From a virus, in IMG/VR virus record IMGVR_UViG_3300008110_000597, positions 1-24,828 of that record: a stretch of 24,828 nt of DNA. One strand, written 5' to 3'. The translations under genes were made by a program, and so were the position numbers. A model generated the notes under the pieces. The model worked only from the letters and a program-made list of their open reading frames with translations, made no database searches and was not told the DNA's origin. Each line of letters begins with the position of its first letter. Within the stretch, counting starts at the first letter, position 1. Of this stretch, positions 1-8,605 are shown piece by piece.

Positions 1-1
1 C

Positions 2-154
2 GGCGGTAGCAACAAAGGTGTTGCACATGCTGGTTGGGTAGTACGCACAGTTGGTACAGGTGGACGTGCTGGTCGTGTACAGTATGAAACACTTGTTGCA
101 ATGGGTACAATCACCGGTGATGGATCAGACGATTCAATCCTTCCTGATTCTTGA
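2..154 (+). CDS. C-terminal end of a phage structural-type protein (5' partial)
   Basis: An open frame enters from the left edge and stops with TGA at 152-154, leaving 50 residues. The visible part is glycine-rich, with GWVVRTVGTGGRAGRVQYETL followed by VAMG and an acidic end (DGSDDSILPDS). This kind of tail, with a HAGW...GRAGRVQYETLVAMG pattern, is familiar from virion-associated proteins of marine T4-like phages, so a structural role is inferred from pattern and from the fibre-like gene 33 bp downstream. The start lies outside the window and the exact function cannot be told. Confidence 0.7.
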   Translation, partial: GGSNKGVAHAGWVVRTVGTGGRAGRVQYETLVAMGTITGDGSDDSILPDS

Positions 155-187
155 TAATTAAATAATTAATAATAGTAGAGGGTAACA

Positions 188-1888
188 ATGCCTAAGATTT
201 CTGAATTAAATGCCATTACTAGTGTTGCTAATACTGATCTATTAATGGTAGTTCATGATCCTGCAGGGTTACCCTCTACTAATAAAGTAACACTTACTAA
301 TTTTGCTGGTTCTATTACAAAACTTATTGGTTATGCGAATACCACATCTTCTGGTGCTATTAAAGTTGGTACTAGCTTAGAAGCCAACAGTACCGGTTAT
401 TTAAATGTTGTGGGAACAGCTGTTCTACCTTCAAACGGTCAATCAGAAGGTTTTGTTGCTACTTGGGATGCAACTACCAACGCTGTTATCTGGCAAGCAT
501 TCTCCGGAGTAAGAGATTTTCACTTAGTTGATAGCGCTAATACGTATTCAGTTGCAGAACATGATAACGTAATATTTGCTAATCCTAATAGTATTAGTAA
601 TAATATTGAAATTGTACTACCTGACGGCACATCAACACCTGCTGCTACAACAGGTAAAACTTATGTTATTAAAAATTTAAATCCAGGTGATGGACCTTAT
701 CATGTTAGAGTAACAACATATTCTGGAAAACAAAGCTCAAGTAATATATTAGAGAGCCCTGCTACGGGCAACTTCGTAGTATATTACGATATCTTTGCAA
801 AAGGTGACGAGCAGGGATGGATATTTGACGGGGCTGTTTGGAGACATTTTGGATCACAAACAGGTCTTCCAGTATTTACCGGTGATGCTAATACATTTAC
901 AGAAGTATCTATTCAAAATTTAGATGGTGGAACAGACGCATCGGCTGATATTGTTGCTTACAATAACGTAGGTGATCCAGTAACAGGTGACGGTCCATAT
1001 GTAGATATGGGTATTAATAGTTCTACCTATAATAACCCAACCTATAGTATTAATGGTCCTAGTGATTCTTACTTGTATAATATTGGCGGCGACTTAACTA
1101 TTGGTACTGCTAATACAGGTACATCACTAATATTGCATGCAGGTGGTACGAATGTAGAAGATGAAAAACTTAGTATAAATTCCACAGCTATATTTGCAAA
1201 TACAGATTTTATTCCGACCCAAAACAACGTCTTTAATTTAGGATCTGCCAATAAGCAATGGAAATCGTTGTGGGTTAGTAACAATACAATTTATATTGGC
1301 GGGTTTCCTGTTACAGTAAACGCTAGTGGATTAATTTCAGTTAATGGTTCTATATCAACAGGTTACACAGGATCATCAGGAACTACAGGATATACTGGGT
1401 CTGAAGGATCTACTGGATATACAGGATCAACTGGATCAACTGGAACTACAGGTTACACAGGATCATCAGGAACTACAGGATATACTGGGTCTGAAGGATA
1501 CACAGGATCATCAGGAACTACAGGATATACTGGGTCTGTAGGAACAGCTGGTTATACTGGTTCATCAGGAAGTATAAAATCACTAACCACTATAAGTGTA
1601 GTAGGACCAACAGTTATTGCCAATGATATAACTTTTGCTGATCCTAATGCTGCAGGAGCAAATGTTAATTTAGTATTCCCTTCCAGTCCTACATCTGGTA
1701 AAGAATATACAGTAAAAAACATAAATGCTGGTGGTAGTGTTGTCTATGTTCAAACTGATGGTACTGATAGTATGGAAAACGAATCCGGTTCCATAGGCAC
1801 AGGTGTATACGCTACTATTTCATCTTCAGGTGGTTATTTAACTTGGGTTTATGATGGAAACTCTTCAACTTATAGAAGAATAGGTTAA
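188..1888 (+). CDS. Tail-fibre-like structural protein with collagen-like GYTGS repeats
   Basis: This 566-residue protein is probably a virion fibre or decoration protein. The N-terminus (MPKISELNAITSVANTDLL..VVHDPAG) is a type seen at the start of fibre proteins of T4-like marine phages. The middle is beta-rich and low in charge. Residues about 395-461 form a collagen-like Gly-X-Y tract built from GYTGSSG/TTGYTGSEG units, which would be expected to make a thin trimeric stalk. After it comes a globular C-terminal domain of about 100 residues (SLTTISVVGPTVIANDITF onward) that could be the receptor-binding tip. The start has the leader AGAGGGTAAC just upstream of ATG. Cysteine is absent. The family call comes from architecture; receptor and exact virion position are unknown. 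Confidence 0.7.
   Translation: MPKISELNAITSVANTDLLMVVHDPAGLPSTNKVTLTNFAGSITKLIGYANTTSSGAIKVGTSLEANSTGYLNVVGTAVLPSNGQSEGFVATWDATTNAVIWQAFSGVRDFHLVDSANTYSVAEHDNVIFANPNSISNNIEIVLPDGTSTPAATTGKTYVIKNLNPGDGPYHVRVTTYSGKQSSSNILESPATGNFVVYYDIFAKGDEQGWIFDGAVWRHFGSQTGLPVFTGDANTFTEVSIQNLDGGTDASADIVAYNNVGDPVTGDGPYVDMGINSSTYNNPTYSINGPSDSYLYNIGGDLTIGTANTGTSLILHAGGTNVEDEKLSINSTAIFANTDFIPTQNNVFNLGSANKQWKSLWVSNNTIYIGGFPVTVNASGLISVNGSISTGYTGSSGTTGYTGSEGSTGYTGSTGSTGTTGYTGSSGTTGYTGSEGYTGSSGTTGYTGSVGTAGYTGSSGSIKSLTTISVVGPTVIANDITFADPNAAGANVNLVFPSSPTSGKEYTVKNINAGGSVVYVQTDGTDSMENESGSIGTGVYATISSSGGYLTWVYDGNSSTYRRIG
1358..1565 (+). repeat. Tandem DNA repeat encoding the collagen-like tract
   Basis: A 52-base segment at 1358-1409 recurs identically at 1448-1499, a 90-base offset. 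A third, shorter copy follows at 1501-1538, with degenerate units around them. All copies stay in frame and encode GYTGSSGTTGYTGSEG-type units. The near-identity at DNA level, not only at protein level, points to recent expansion by recombination or slippage. The tract length is probably variable among relatives. Confidence 0.9.
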
Positions 1889-1905
1889 TTTAATAAAAAT
1901 AAAAC

Positions 1906-2295
1906 ATGGACAAACTTGACGAATTTAATTTTTTATTATATGCAGCTAAACATTATGATAATCCCCAGTGTTATGACACCGTTGAATTTTATGATGATTT
2001 AAAAAGAATAAAATATATCAAAAGACTGCTCAATAGATATCTTGAAGAAGATGATCTTAAAGAACGTTTAATATTAAATCATATAATAATATTAAATAAT
2101 GTATTTGGTCCAGAACCCATTTCAAAAATGTTATTTTTAAAATGTAGAGGTATGGAACCCCAACTTAAATCATTCCTTTATTTTCTTAACATTTTACCCG
2201 AAAAAATTGAAAATATTGGTATTGAATGTAGAACTATAAATACTAAAGATATTAAATTGGATGAAAAAATTCTACAAGAGTTGAGGAAAATCTAA
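1906..2295 (+). CDS. Conserved small phage protein, function unknown
   Basis: A 129-residue, mostly helical, charged protein. It contains a YDDLKRIKYIKRLLNRYL segment (residues about 29-46) and a central LNHIIILNNVFGPEP stretch. The pattern (NPQC, EFYDDLKRIKYIKRLL, LNH.IIL.NVFGPE) is one I associate with a conserved hypothetical family of T4-like marine phages that sits beside structural genes, but I cannot name it with certainty. It follows the fibre gene by 17 bp, and its TAA overlaps the ATG of the next gene, so the two are translationally coupled. There is no signal peptide and no membrane segment. Confidence 0.75.
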   Translation: MDKLDEFNFLLYAAKHYDNPQCYDTVEFYDDLKRIKYIKRLLNRYLEEDDLKERLILNHIIILNNVFGPEPISKMLFLKCRGMEPQLKSFLYFLNILPEKIENIGIECRTINTKDIKLDEKILQELRKI

Positions 2296-3668
2296 TGGCT
2301 GGTGTATTTGATACAGTTCTTACCTATCAATTTATTAAGAAATTAACAACACCTTTTAATAAGATGCCTGCCTATCAATATGGTCTTATTGATGATAAAG
2401 GTAATTTTCTTAAAGATAGGAATAGATTTACACCAGACGAAAGAAAAATTCTTGGTATATTTGATGTTATGGTTATTAACCTTAAAAAGCTAATAGCAAA
2501 AGTGCCTGGTGGTGCCTCAAGACTTGGTACTATTGCAGCAACTATGCTTCTTTTAAGAACTAAAGCTATCCGCGAAGATATTTCCAATGAAGAAATTGAA
2601 AATTTTGTCACAGAAGAATTCAATGAAATATTTAATACTTTGAATAATTTACATGAAGATGGTGCACCAGTAAATGCAGCTGGTGGTGGAGACATTGCAG
2701 GTCTTGGTCAACCTCCAGGTTCTTTTAAAGGTGAACCAGGAATTTCTCGTCAAGTTCAATTAAAACATCAAAAAAAATCTAAGTTAACATCACAACCTAT
2801 TCTTGCCTATATTAAAAGAGCAAAACAAATTTCTCAGGCTGAGCAAGCTATAGTTCAAGGTTCTCAAAATGCTTTACCATTAAATACTAAAAAATCTGGA
2901 TCAGATGGTAAAAGTAAAACTGAAATTATTACTGTTCAAAATAAAGTTGAATCTTATTTAAAAGAAGATACAACATTACAATATCATAAAGAACTAAATC
3001 CTAAATTATGGGATGCAACAAATAATTTAAAAGATCAGGTTCGTGATAAACTTCTTCAAATTGCTGATGCCTGGGTAGCATTTACAAAAATTCCACCAGT
3101 ATTAATACATGATGTTGTTATAACAGGTGGTAATGTAAACTATAATTATACACCAAATTCAGATATTGATTTACACATTGTAACTTCTAGATCAGCAATC
3201 AATCCTGATCGATCTTTTGTGGATGAATATTTACAAGACAAGAAAATTCTTTGGACATTACAACATCCTGATATTTCAATATATGGCTATCCTGTTGAAC
3301 TTTATGCACAAGATGTTGATGAGAAACCTCATGCAAATCAAGGTGTGTATTCTTTAATTCAAAATAGATGGTTGGCTCGTCCGCAAATGTTAGATTTGCA
3401 TTTTGAAAATGATTATCATTTACAAAAAAAAGTTCAATTCTATAAAAATATGATTAATAAAATGATTGCAGATAATGTTAGTGATGATTCAATTGAAATT
3501 CTTAAAGATAAAATTAAAAAAATGAGAGGTGATTCAATTGCAAAAGAAGGCGAATTTGCTTTTGGCAATTTGATCTTTAAAGAACTTCGCAACGCAGGTT
3601 ATCTAGATAAACTTAACGATTATAAGAAAACAAAGCAAGATAAAATTTTATCATTAGGAAGACCATGA
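2295..3668 (+). CDS. Conserved phage protein with a nucleotidyltransferase-like motif
   Basis: This is a 457-residue protein in at least two parts. Residues 1-120 are helical (FIKKLTTPFNKMPAYQYGLID, KVPGGASRLGTIAATMLLL) and resemble the N-terminus of a conserved protein of T4-like marine phages. Residues about 125-215 are low-complexity, Gly/Lys-rich linker. Residues about 240-440 carry a Pol-beta-type nucleotidyltransferase signature: GGN at 278-280, then NYNYTPNSDIDLH with Asp290 and Asp292 as candidate metal ligands and Glu335 (PVELYAQD) as a candidate third carboxylate. The substrate is unknown; it could modify a tRNA, a protein or DNA, or be a degenerate structural domain. It overlaps the lipase start by 4 bp. 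Confidence 0.7.
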   Translation: MAGVFDTVLTYQFIKKLTTPFNKMPAYQYGLIDDKGNFLKDRNRFTPDERKILGIFDVMVINLKKLIAKVPGGASRLGTIAATMLLLRTKAIREDISNEEIENFVTEEFNEIFNTLNNLHEDGAPVNAAGGGDIAGLGQPPGSFKGEPGISRQVQLKHQKKSKLTSQPILAYIKRAKQISQAEQAIVQGSQNALPLNTKKSGSDGKSKTEIITVQNKVESYLKEDTTLQYHKELNPKLWDATNNLKDQVRDKLLQIADAWVAFTKIPPVLIHDVVITGGNVNYNYTPNSDIDLHIVTSRSAINPDRSFVDEYLQDKKILWTLQHPDISIYGYPVELYAQDVDEKPHANQGVYSLIQNRWLARPQMLDLHFENDYHLQKKVQFYKNMINKMIADNVSDDSIEILKDKIKKMRGDSIAKEGEFAFGNLIFKELRNAGYLDKLNDYKKTKQDKILSLGRP

Positions 3669-4426
3669 TTAAAGATTTGAATTTCATTCAACGTAGCTTG
3701 TTATTTGCTAAGCTGGCAGAAATATCTTACCTAGATCAAAAGAAAGTAACTAAAGAAGCTAAGAAGCATGGATTTGATCAGGTAGAATATTATGATGTAG
3801 ATGGTGCACAAAGTTACAGATTTCAAAACAAAAATGATTGTGTAATATCATGCCGCGGTACACAACCTACTCAATGGAACGATATCAAAGCAGATCTTCG
3901 TGCATGGCCTGTAATATCAGAAACAGTTTCAAGAGTTCACAAAGGATTCAAGAAAGAAGTTGATGATCTTTGGCCTTTAGTAAAAGAAGATATTCAAAGT
4001 CTTGATTCATCCACTACACTTTGGTTCTGTGGCCATTCGCTAGGTGCTGCAATGGCAACTATTATGGCAAGCAGATGTTTATTTGATAAGTCTTTAGCAG
4101 ATCCAGAAGAACTTTACACATATGGATCCCCAAGAGTTGGTTGGCCAAAATATGCTAACTCATTGGGTGTTAAACATCATAGATGGGTTAACAATAACGA
4201 TATAGTTACAAGAGTTCCTTTTACTATCATGGGTTACAAACATCACGGCATCGAACATTATCTAAATGCATATGGTAAGTTGAGAAATCCAACGGGATGG
4301 CAAAGAATAAAAGATCGTTTCAGAGGTATGAGAGATGGTCTCAAAAAGGGTAAGATTGATAACTTTTCTGATCATAGTATAACACAGTATGCAAATTATA
4401 TCGAGAAAATATCTGAGGAAAAATAA
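3665..4426 (+). CDS. Class-3 lipase (alpha/beta hydrolase)
   Basis: This 253-residue protein has the hallmarks of the lipase class 3 family. The oxyanion-region motif CRGT lies at 63-66. The nucleophile elbow GHSLG is at 123-127, with Ser125. YGSPRVG follows at 153-159. The acid is probably Asp179 in NNNDIVTRVP and the base is probably His194 in KHHGIEHYL. No signal peptide is seen, so it probably acts from the cytoplasm or is released at lysis. It overlaps the upstream gene by 4 bp, and its TAA shares a base with the ATG of the putative inner-membrane spanin. That position suggests a part in membrane or envelope breakdown, which is inference. A virion-associated lipase for entry is an alternative. 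Confidence 0.85.
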   Translation: MIKDLNFIQRSLLFAKLAEISYLDQKKVTKEAKKHGFDQVEYYDVDGAQSYRFQNKNDCVISCRGTQPTQWNDIKADLRAWPVISETVSRVHKGFKKEVDDLWPLVKEDIQSLDSSTTLWFCGHSLGAAMATIMASRCLFDKSLADPEELYTYGSPRVGWPKYANSLGVKHHRWVNNNDIVTRVPFTIMGYKHHGIEHYLNAYGKLRNPTGWQRIKDRFRGMRDGLKKGKIDNFSDHSITQYANYIEKISEEK

Positions 4427-4830
4427 TGGCATTCTTAAGTTTCTTTATGGGTAACAGAATAGGACAGATAATTGGTATAGTAGTTTTACTATCTGGTTCT
4501 TTCTTTACCTGGCTTGCTATTCACGACCACAATTTATGGAATGAAGCTACTGATAAATTTAATATGATGCAACAAGAACTTTTCAATAAAAAAGAAGAAG
4601 AGTTTAAACAAAAAACTGGTGAAATAAACAGTAATGCTGATCGTATAAGAGAAATTATTGCACAGCAAGAAGCTACTGCAAAGAAACAATTGGAAGAAAT
4701 TGAAAAGAAAGCTGATGAGGAGACTAAACCTAAGACTCCTGCAGCAACACCTGTTTCAGATGATGCCTCACCTTATTTGAAAAGTATAGTGAAACAACTA
4801 GATGCAGTATATGGTGAAAAAAAGAAATGA
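4426..4830 (+). CDS. Putative inner-membrane spanin (Rz-like)
   Basis: A 134-residue protein with one N-terminal membrane segment (about residues 12-32, IGQIIGIVVLLSGSFFTWLAI-type). A long charged, coiled-coil-like region rich in Lys/Glu/Gln follows (about 45-100), then a Pro/Thr-rich stretch and a Lys-rich end. This layout fits an i-spanin: anchored in the inner membrane with a periplasmic rod that meets an outer-membrane lipoprotein. The next gene, overlapping by 4 bp (ATGA), encodes exactly such a lipoprotein. No sequence-level match to lambda Rz is claimed; the call rests on topology and pairing. Confidence 0.65.
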   Translation: MAFLSFFMGNRIGQIIGIVVLLSGSFFTWLAIHDHNLWNEATDKFNMMQQELFNKKEEEFKQKTGEINSNADRIREIIAQQEATAKKQLEEIEKKADEETKPKTPAATPVSDDASPYLKSIVKQLDAVYGEKKK

Positions 4831-5105
4831 AAAAATTAATTTTATTATTACCCTTGTTACTTACAGGTTGTTCACAAACAGCAGTGCAATTATTAGCACC
4901 TGAATATAAAATAGTCAAAGCTCCTGACGATCTATATAATTGCCCCGTGGAAACTAAGTTCCCTAAAGCTGATACTCTGACCAATAAACAAGTAGGCAAT
5001 CTTCTCATAAAAATACAGAAGAATAATGTCGCTTGTAAAGAACGTTTAGATGCCGTCAAGCAATTTTATGATGATGCAGAGAAAACTGTAAACGAGCAAA
5101 AATAA
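4827..5105 (+). CDS. Small outer-membrane lipoprotein, putative o-spanin (Rz1-like)
   Basis: A 92-residue protein with a short lipoprotein signal peptide. It has MKK, a leucine-rich core, and lipobox LTGC with Cys15 as the lipidated residue; +2 is Ser, which fits outer-membrane sorting. The mature part has two further cysteines (in YNCPVETKFP and NNVACKERL), a pattern I recall in Rz1-like proteins of phages of proteobacteria. It is coupled to the putative i-spanin by a 4-bp overlap. Together with the lipase this forms a likely lysis cassette. No endolysin or holin is recognisable beside it in this window. Confidence 0.7.
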   Translation: MKKLILLLPLLLTGCSQTAVQLLAPEYKIVKAPDDLYNCPVETKFPKADTLTNKQVGNLLIKIQKNNVACKERLDAVKQFYDDAEKTVNEQK

Positions 5106-5108
5106 AGG

Positions 5109-5136
5109 TTGCCTTTTTCTATAACTGTTGTATAAT
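5109..5136 (+). promoter_or_regulatory. Sigma70-like promoter before the primase operon
   Basis: TTGCCT (5109-5114) is followed after 16 bp by a perfect TATAAT (5131-5136). This lies in the 59-bp gap between the spanin pair and the primase gene. It would allow early host-polymerase transcription of the replication and metabolism block independently of the structural block upstream. Confidence 0.7.
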
Positions 5137-5164
5137 AACTCTGTTCTAATAAAGGATTAGGGAT

Positions 5165-6214
5165 ATGAGTACAATGTGGCTAGAACAGAAATATGCATCA
5201 TTAGTTGGTACACAACTGGAACAGTTTAAGGTTATTAAAACTAAACCTTATAATGCTAAATTTAGATGTCCAGTATGTGGCGATTCTCAGAAAAATAGAT
5301 TTAAGACCCGTGGACACTTCTATGAATATGAAGGTCACATTAATTTTAAATGTTTTAATTGTAGTGCCAGTGCGTCACTATCTAAATTTATTAAGACACA
5401 AAACCCCTCTCTTTATACCGAATTTAGGTTGGAGTTTTTAAAAGAGACAGGTGGTGAAAATACCAACATAGATAACGAAAAATTTGTACCTGCTATAGAA
5501 AAATTCTCTAGCAGACGTATAGATCACTTTGATCCTTTTAAGGATTTAGCTAAGATTTCGCAGTTAAAGCCTAATCATCCAGCAAAAATTTATGTTCAGG
5601 AAAGAAATATTCCTTCCAATACCCATTTTAGAATTTACTATTCTCCTATATACTATACTTGGGTAAATACGATAGTGCCAAACAAGTTCAACGACAAAGC
5701 TTTAAAGCTCGATGAACCACGCATCGTTTTCCCATTTATCGACTCTAAAGGCTATGTTTTTGGTTTTACTGGAAGATCTCTTAGTAAGACCTCTAACATG
5801 CGTTACTCTACAATTATATTAGATGAAACAAAAGAAAAGGTATTTGGACTAGACACTATTGATAAGACTAAAAAAGTCTATGTAGTAGAAGGTCCAATTG
5901 ATAGCCTATTCTTGGATAATTGTATTGCAATGGCCGGAGCCGATATTAACTTGAATAATATTGCGGATAGAGATAAAATAGTAGTAGTATATGATAATGA
6001 ACCACGAAATAAAGAAATTGTTAAAAAGATTAACAAAGCTGTGGAACAAAACTACAATGTCTGTATCTGGCCAGAATTTATTGAATACAAAGATATAAAT
6101 GATATGGTTTTAAAGCAGGGTCTATCCGGCTCTGCTATACAAGCTATTATTGATCAGAATACATTTTCAGGGCTAGCAGCCAAAATGAGATTACAAATGT
6201 GGAGTAAAGTGTGA
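5165..6214 (+). CDS. 61: DNA primase, T4 gp61-like
   Basis: This 349-residue protein closely follows T4 gp61 (342 residues) in length and motif order. An N-terminal zinc ribbon has Cys35 and Cys38 (RCPVCGDS) and Cys63 and Cys66 (CFNC). A TOPRIM fold follows, with EGPIDSLF (Glu242) and YDNEPR (Asp277). It ends with GLAAKMRL, also like gp61. It makes RNA primers for lagging-strand synthesis together with the gp41-type helicase, which is not in this window. A good SD (AGGATTAGGG) precedes ATG. The stop overlaps the GTG start of the next gene. Confidence 0.93.
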   Translation: MSTMWLEQKYASLVGTQLEQFKVIKTKPYNAKFRCPVCGDSQKNRFKTRGHFYEYEGHINFKCFNCSASASLSKFIKTQNPSLYTEFRLEFLKETGGENTNIDNEKFVPAIEKFSSRRIDHFDPFKDLAKISQLKPNHPAKIYVQERNIPSNTHFRIYYSPIYYTWVNTIVPNKFNDKALKLDEPRIVFPFIDSKGYVFGFTGRSLSKTSNMRYSTIILDETKEKVFGLDTIDKTKKVYVVEGPIDSLFLDNCIAMAGADINLNNIADRDKIVVVYDNEPRNKEIVKKINKAVEQNYNVCIWPEFIEYKDINDMVLKQGLSGSAIQAIIDQNTFSGLAAKMRLQMWSKV

Positions 6215-6390
6215 GTAATATTGAATATACTAGGTGGACGAGAACTCTTCAATATGATCGTGATTCAGATGAATACTTTATTGATCTAGATGGTATTGCC
6301 GAACATATGGGCTGGAATGTAGAAACTGAACTTGAATGGGTTGTTGAGGATAATAAAGTTATTTTAAGAAAAAAAGAAGAAGAGGTCTGA
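6211..6390 (+). CDS. AbrB/MazE-like small protein
   Basis: A 59-residue protein starting at GTG 6211, overlapping the primase stop (GTGA) and ending 1 bp before the reductase ATG. The sequence DEYFIDLDGIAEHMGWNVET followed by ELEWVVEDNKVILRKK fits the swapped-hairpin AbrB/SpoVT pattern: a beta strand, a short helix with GW, then 'D-x-L-E-W' and a basic end. Members of this fold bind DNA as dimers and often act as antitoxins or transcription switches. No toxin partner is seen, so a DNA-binding regulator is possible but unproven. Confidence 0.7.
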   Translation: MSNIEYTRWTRTLQYDRDSDEYFIDLDGIAEHMGWNVETELEWVVEDNKVILRKKEEEV

Positions 6391-6391
6391 G

Positions 6392-8605
6392 ATGGTTGCA
6401 ACTTATAAAGATACAAAGAAATTACTTTCCGATGCCAAGTTCTATGAAGGTTATGCTAGATTTGTAGAAGAAGAGGGTCGTTATGAGACATGGTCAGAGG
6501 CAGTAAACCGTGTTATGAAAATGCATTCTGGTTTTTATGCTGATAAGATGTCTTCAAAACTTATGGCCTATATTGATGAGGCTGCAACTGCTTATAAACA
6601 AAAATTAGTTCTTGGTGCTCAACGTGCTCTTCAATTTGGTGGTGAACAACTATTTAAACATCAAATGAGAATGTATAATTGTACTTCTTCTTATGCAGAT
6701 CGTCCAGAATTCTTTGGTGAGATTTTCTATATTCTTCTTTGTGGTGCTGGTGCAGGATTCTCTGTTCAATCTCATCATGTTGGTAAGCTTCCAAAATTAG
6801 TTCATCGTACAAAATCACCTAAGCTTCATACTGTAGAGGATTCAGTAGAAGGTTGGGCAACAGCTCTTGATGTGCTCATGTCTTCTTTCTTTGAGAATGG
6901 TGGTAAGTATCCTGAGTATGCGGGTCGTAAGGTTGCTTTTGATCTTTCTCTCATTCGTCCAAAAGGTGCAAAGATTTCTGGCGGATTCAAAGCACCAGGT
7001 CCTGAACCTCTTCGTCGCTCACTTGATCGTATTGAATATATTTTAACCGGTCTTACTCTTAATGAGAAGACATCTTCATTGAGGCCAATCCATGTATATG
7101 ATATTGTTATGCACGCTGCTGATGCAGTTCTTGCTGGTGGTGTTCGCCGCTCTGCTACTATCTGCCTATTCTCAGCTGATGATGGAGAAATGGCTTCCGC
7201 TAAGACTGGTAACTGGTATATCGATAATCCTCAGCGTGGTCGTTCTAATAACTCTGCTGTTATTGTTCGCAACGAAATAACAAAGGAACAATTTGCAAAC
7301 CTTATGACATCAATTAAACAATTTGGTGAACCTGGATTCTTCTTTGTTGATGATAAGGATATCACAACTAACCCATGCGTTGAAATTGGAATGTATCCGC
7401 AAATTGATGGTCAATCAGGATGGCAAGGTTGCAATTTAACTGAGATTAATGGTGGTATGTGTGATAATGAAGAAACATTCTTTAAGGCTTGCCGTGCAGC
7501 TGCAATCTTAGGAACATTACAAGCTGGTTATACAGATTTCAAATTTCTTTCACCTGCTTCTAAAGCCATCTTTGATAGAGAAGCACTTCTCGGTGTTTCT
7601 ATTACAGGTTGGATGAATAATCCAAAGACTCTGTTTAATGAAAAGATTCTACAAAAAGGAGCTGAAATTGTTAAAGAAACAAATAGAGAAGTGGCTGGAT
7701 TACTTGGGATTAATCCTGCTGCTCGTACTACTTGTGTTAAGCCTTCCGGGAATGCCTCTGTCCTATTGATGACGGCTTCTGGTATTCACGCTGATCATTC
7801 ACCAATGTATATTCGTAACATTCAGTTAAACAAAGATACAGAGGTTGCAAAGCTTATCAAGAGAATCAATCCTAACATGGTAGAAGAATCAGCATGGTCA
7901 TCAGGTAAGACTGATTATGTTGTATCTTTCCCTGTTGTTGCTAAAGAAGGTTCTATCTTCAAAGATGAACTCATTGGTATTAAGCATTTAGATTTGATTA
8001 AGAAGGCTCAGGAGTATTGGGTCAATGCAGGAACTAATATTGAAAGATGCGCTCATCCTGGCATACGCCATAATGTTTCTAATACTGTCATTGTTGACAA
8101 CTGGGATGAGATTGAAGAGTACGTATTTAATAATCGCAACTACTTTGCTGGTATTTCCTTTCTTCCTATGACAGGGGATAAAGATTATTTTCAAGCACCA
8201 AATACACAAGTATTAAATGCAGCCCAGCTTACTGAAAAGTATGGCGCTGGTGCTATCATGGCATCAGGTATTATTGTTGAAGCATTGAAGTGTTTTGATA
8301 ATCTTTGGCTTGCTTGCATGACTGCAAATGGTTATGGTGAAGATCTTTCAGCAGATAATCATCAAAATACACTTAAGAGAGATTGGGTTCGTAGATTTAA
8401 AAAGTTTGCTACTAACTATTTTGATGGTGATATTAAGAAGACTGAATATTGCTTTAAGGATGTTTACTTACTTCATAAATGGGAAAAAATTCAACAAACC
8501 ATTCAAGATATTAAATGGGAAGATGAATTAAAAGAAGTTAAGTATATTGATGTTGATACTATTGGATCTGCTGCTTGTGTTGGTGGTGGATGCGAATTGT
8601 TCTAA
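6392..8605 (+). CDS. nrdJ: Class II (adenosylcobalamin-dependent) ribonucleotide reductase, monomeric type
   Basis: This enzyme reduces ribonucleotides to deoxyribonucleotides for phage DNA synthesis, using coenzyme B12 to make the thiyl radical. At 737 residues it matches the monomeric Lactobacillus leichmannii-type enzyme (739). Expected residues are present: Cys97 (YNCTSS) and Cys347 (GCNLTEING) as the active-site redox pair, Cys329 in NPCVEI as the radical cysteine with Glu331, and the C-terminal shuttle pair Cys729/Cys734 in CVGGGC. PSGNAS (about 453-458) is the family's phosphate-binding type loop. No N-terminal ATP cone and no intein are seen. It sits directly after the primase and AbrB-like genes. 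Confidence 0.93.
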   Translation: MVATYKDTKKLLSDAKFYEGYARFVEEEGRYETWSEAVNRVMKMHSGFYADKMSSKLMAYIDEAATAYKQKLVLGAQRALQFGGEQLFKHQMRMYNCTSSYADRPEFFGEIFYILLCGAGAGFSVQSHHVGKLPKLVHRTKSPKLHTVEDSVEGWATALDVLMSSFFENGGKYPEYAGRKVAFDLSLIRPKGAKISGGFKAPGPEPLRRSLDRIEYILTGLTLNEKTSSLRPIHVYDIVMHAADAVLAGGVRRSATICLFSADDGEMASAKTGNWYIDNPQRGRSNNSAVIVRNEITKEQFANLMTSIKQFGEPGFFFVDDKDITTNPCVEIGMYPQIDGQSGWQGCNLTEINGGMCDNEETFFKACRAAAILGTLQAGYTDFKFLSPASKAIFDREALLGVSITGWMNNPKTLFNEKILQKGAEIVKETNREVAGLLGINPAARTTCVKPSGNASVLLMTASGIHADHSPMYIRNIQLNKDTEVAKLIKRINPNMVEESAWSSGKTDYVVSFPVVAKEGSIFKDELIGIKHLDLIKKAQEYWVNAGTNIERCAHPGIRHNVSNTVIVDNWDEIEEYVFNNRNYFAGISFLPMTGDKDYFQAPNTQVLNAAQLTEKYGAGAIMASGIIVEALKCFDNLWLACMTANGYGEDLSADNHQNTLKRDWVRRFKKFATNYFDGDIKKTEYCFKDVYLLHKWEKIQQTIQDIKWEDELKEVKYIDVDTIGSAACVGGGCELF

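Noticed and set aside
1344-1565. Regular repeats that could suggest a CRISPR array
   Set aside because: The units stay in frame as collagen-like codons with no constant repeat plus unique spacer; it is a coding tandem repeat.
6392-8605. Intein or intron in the reductase gene, common in phage reductases
   Set aside because: The protein is the normal length for the monomeric class II enzyme and all motifs run on without a break.
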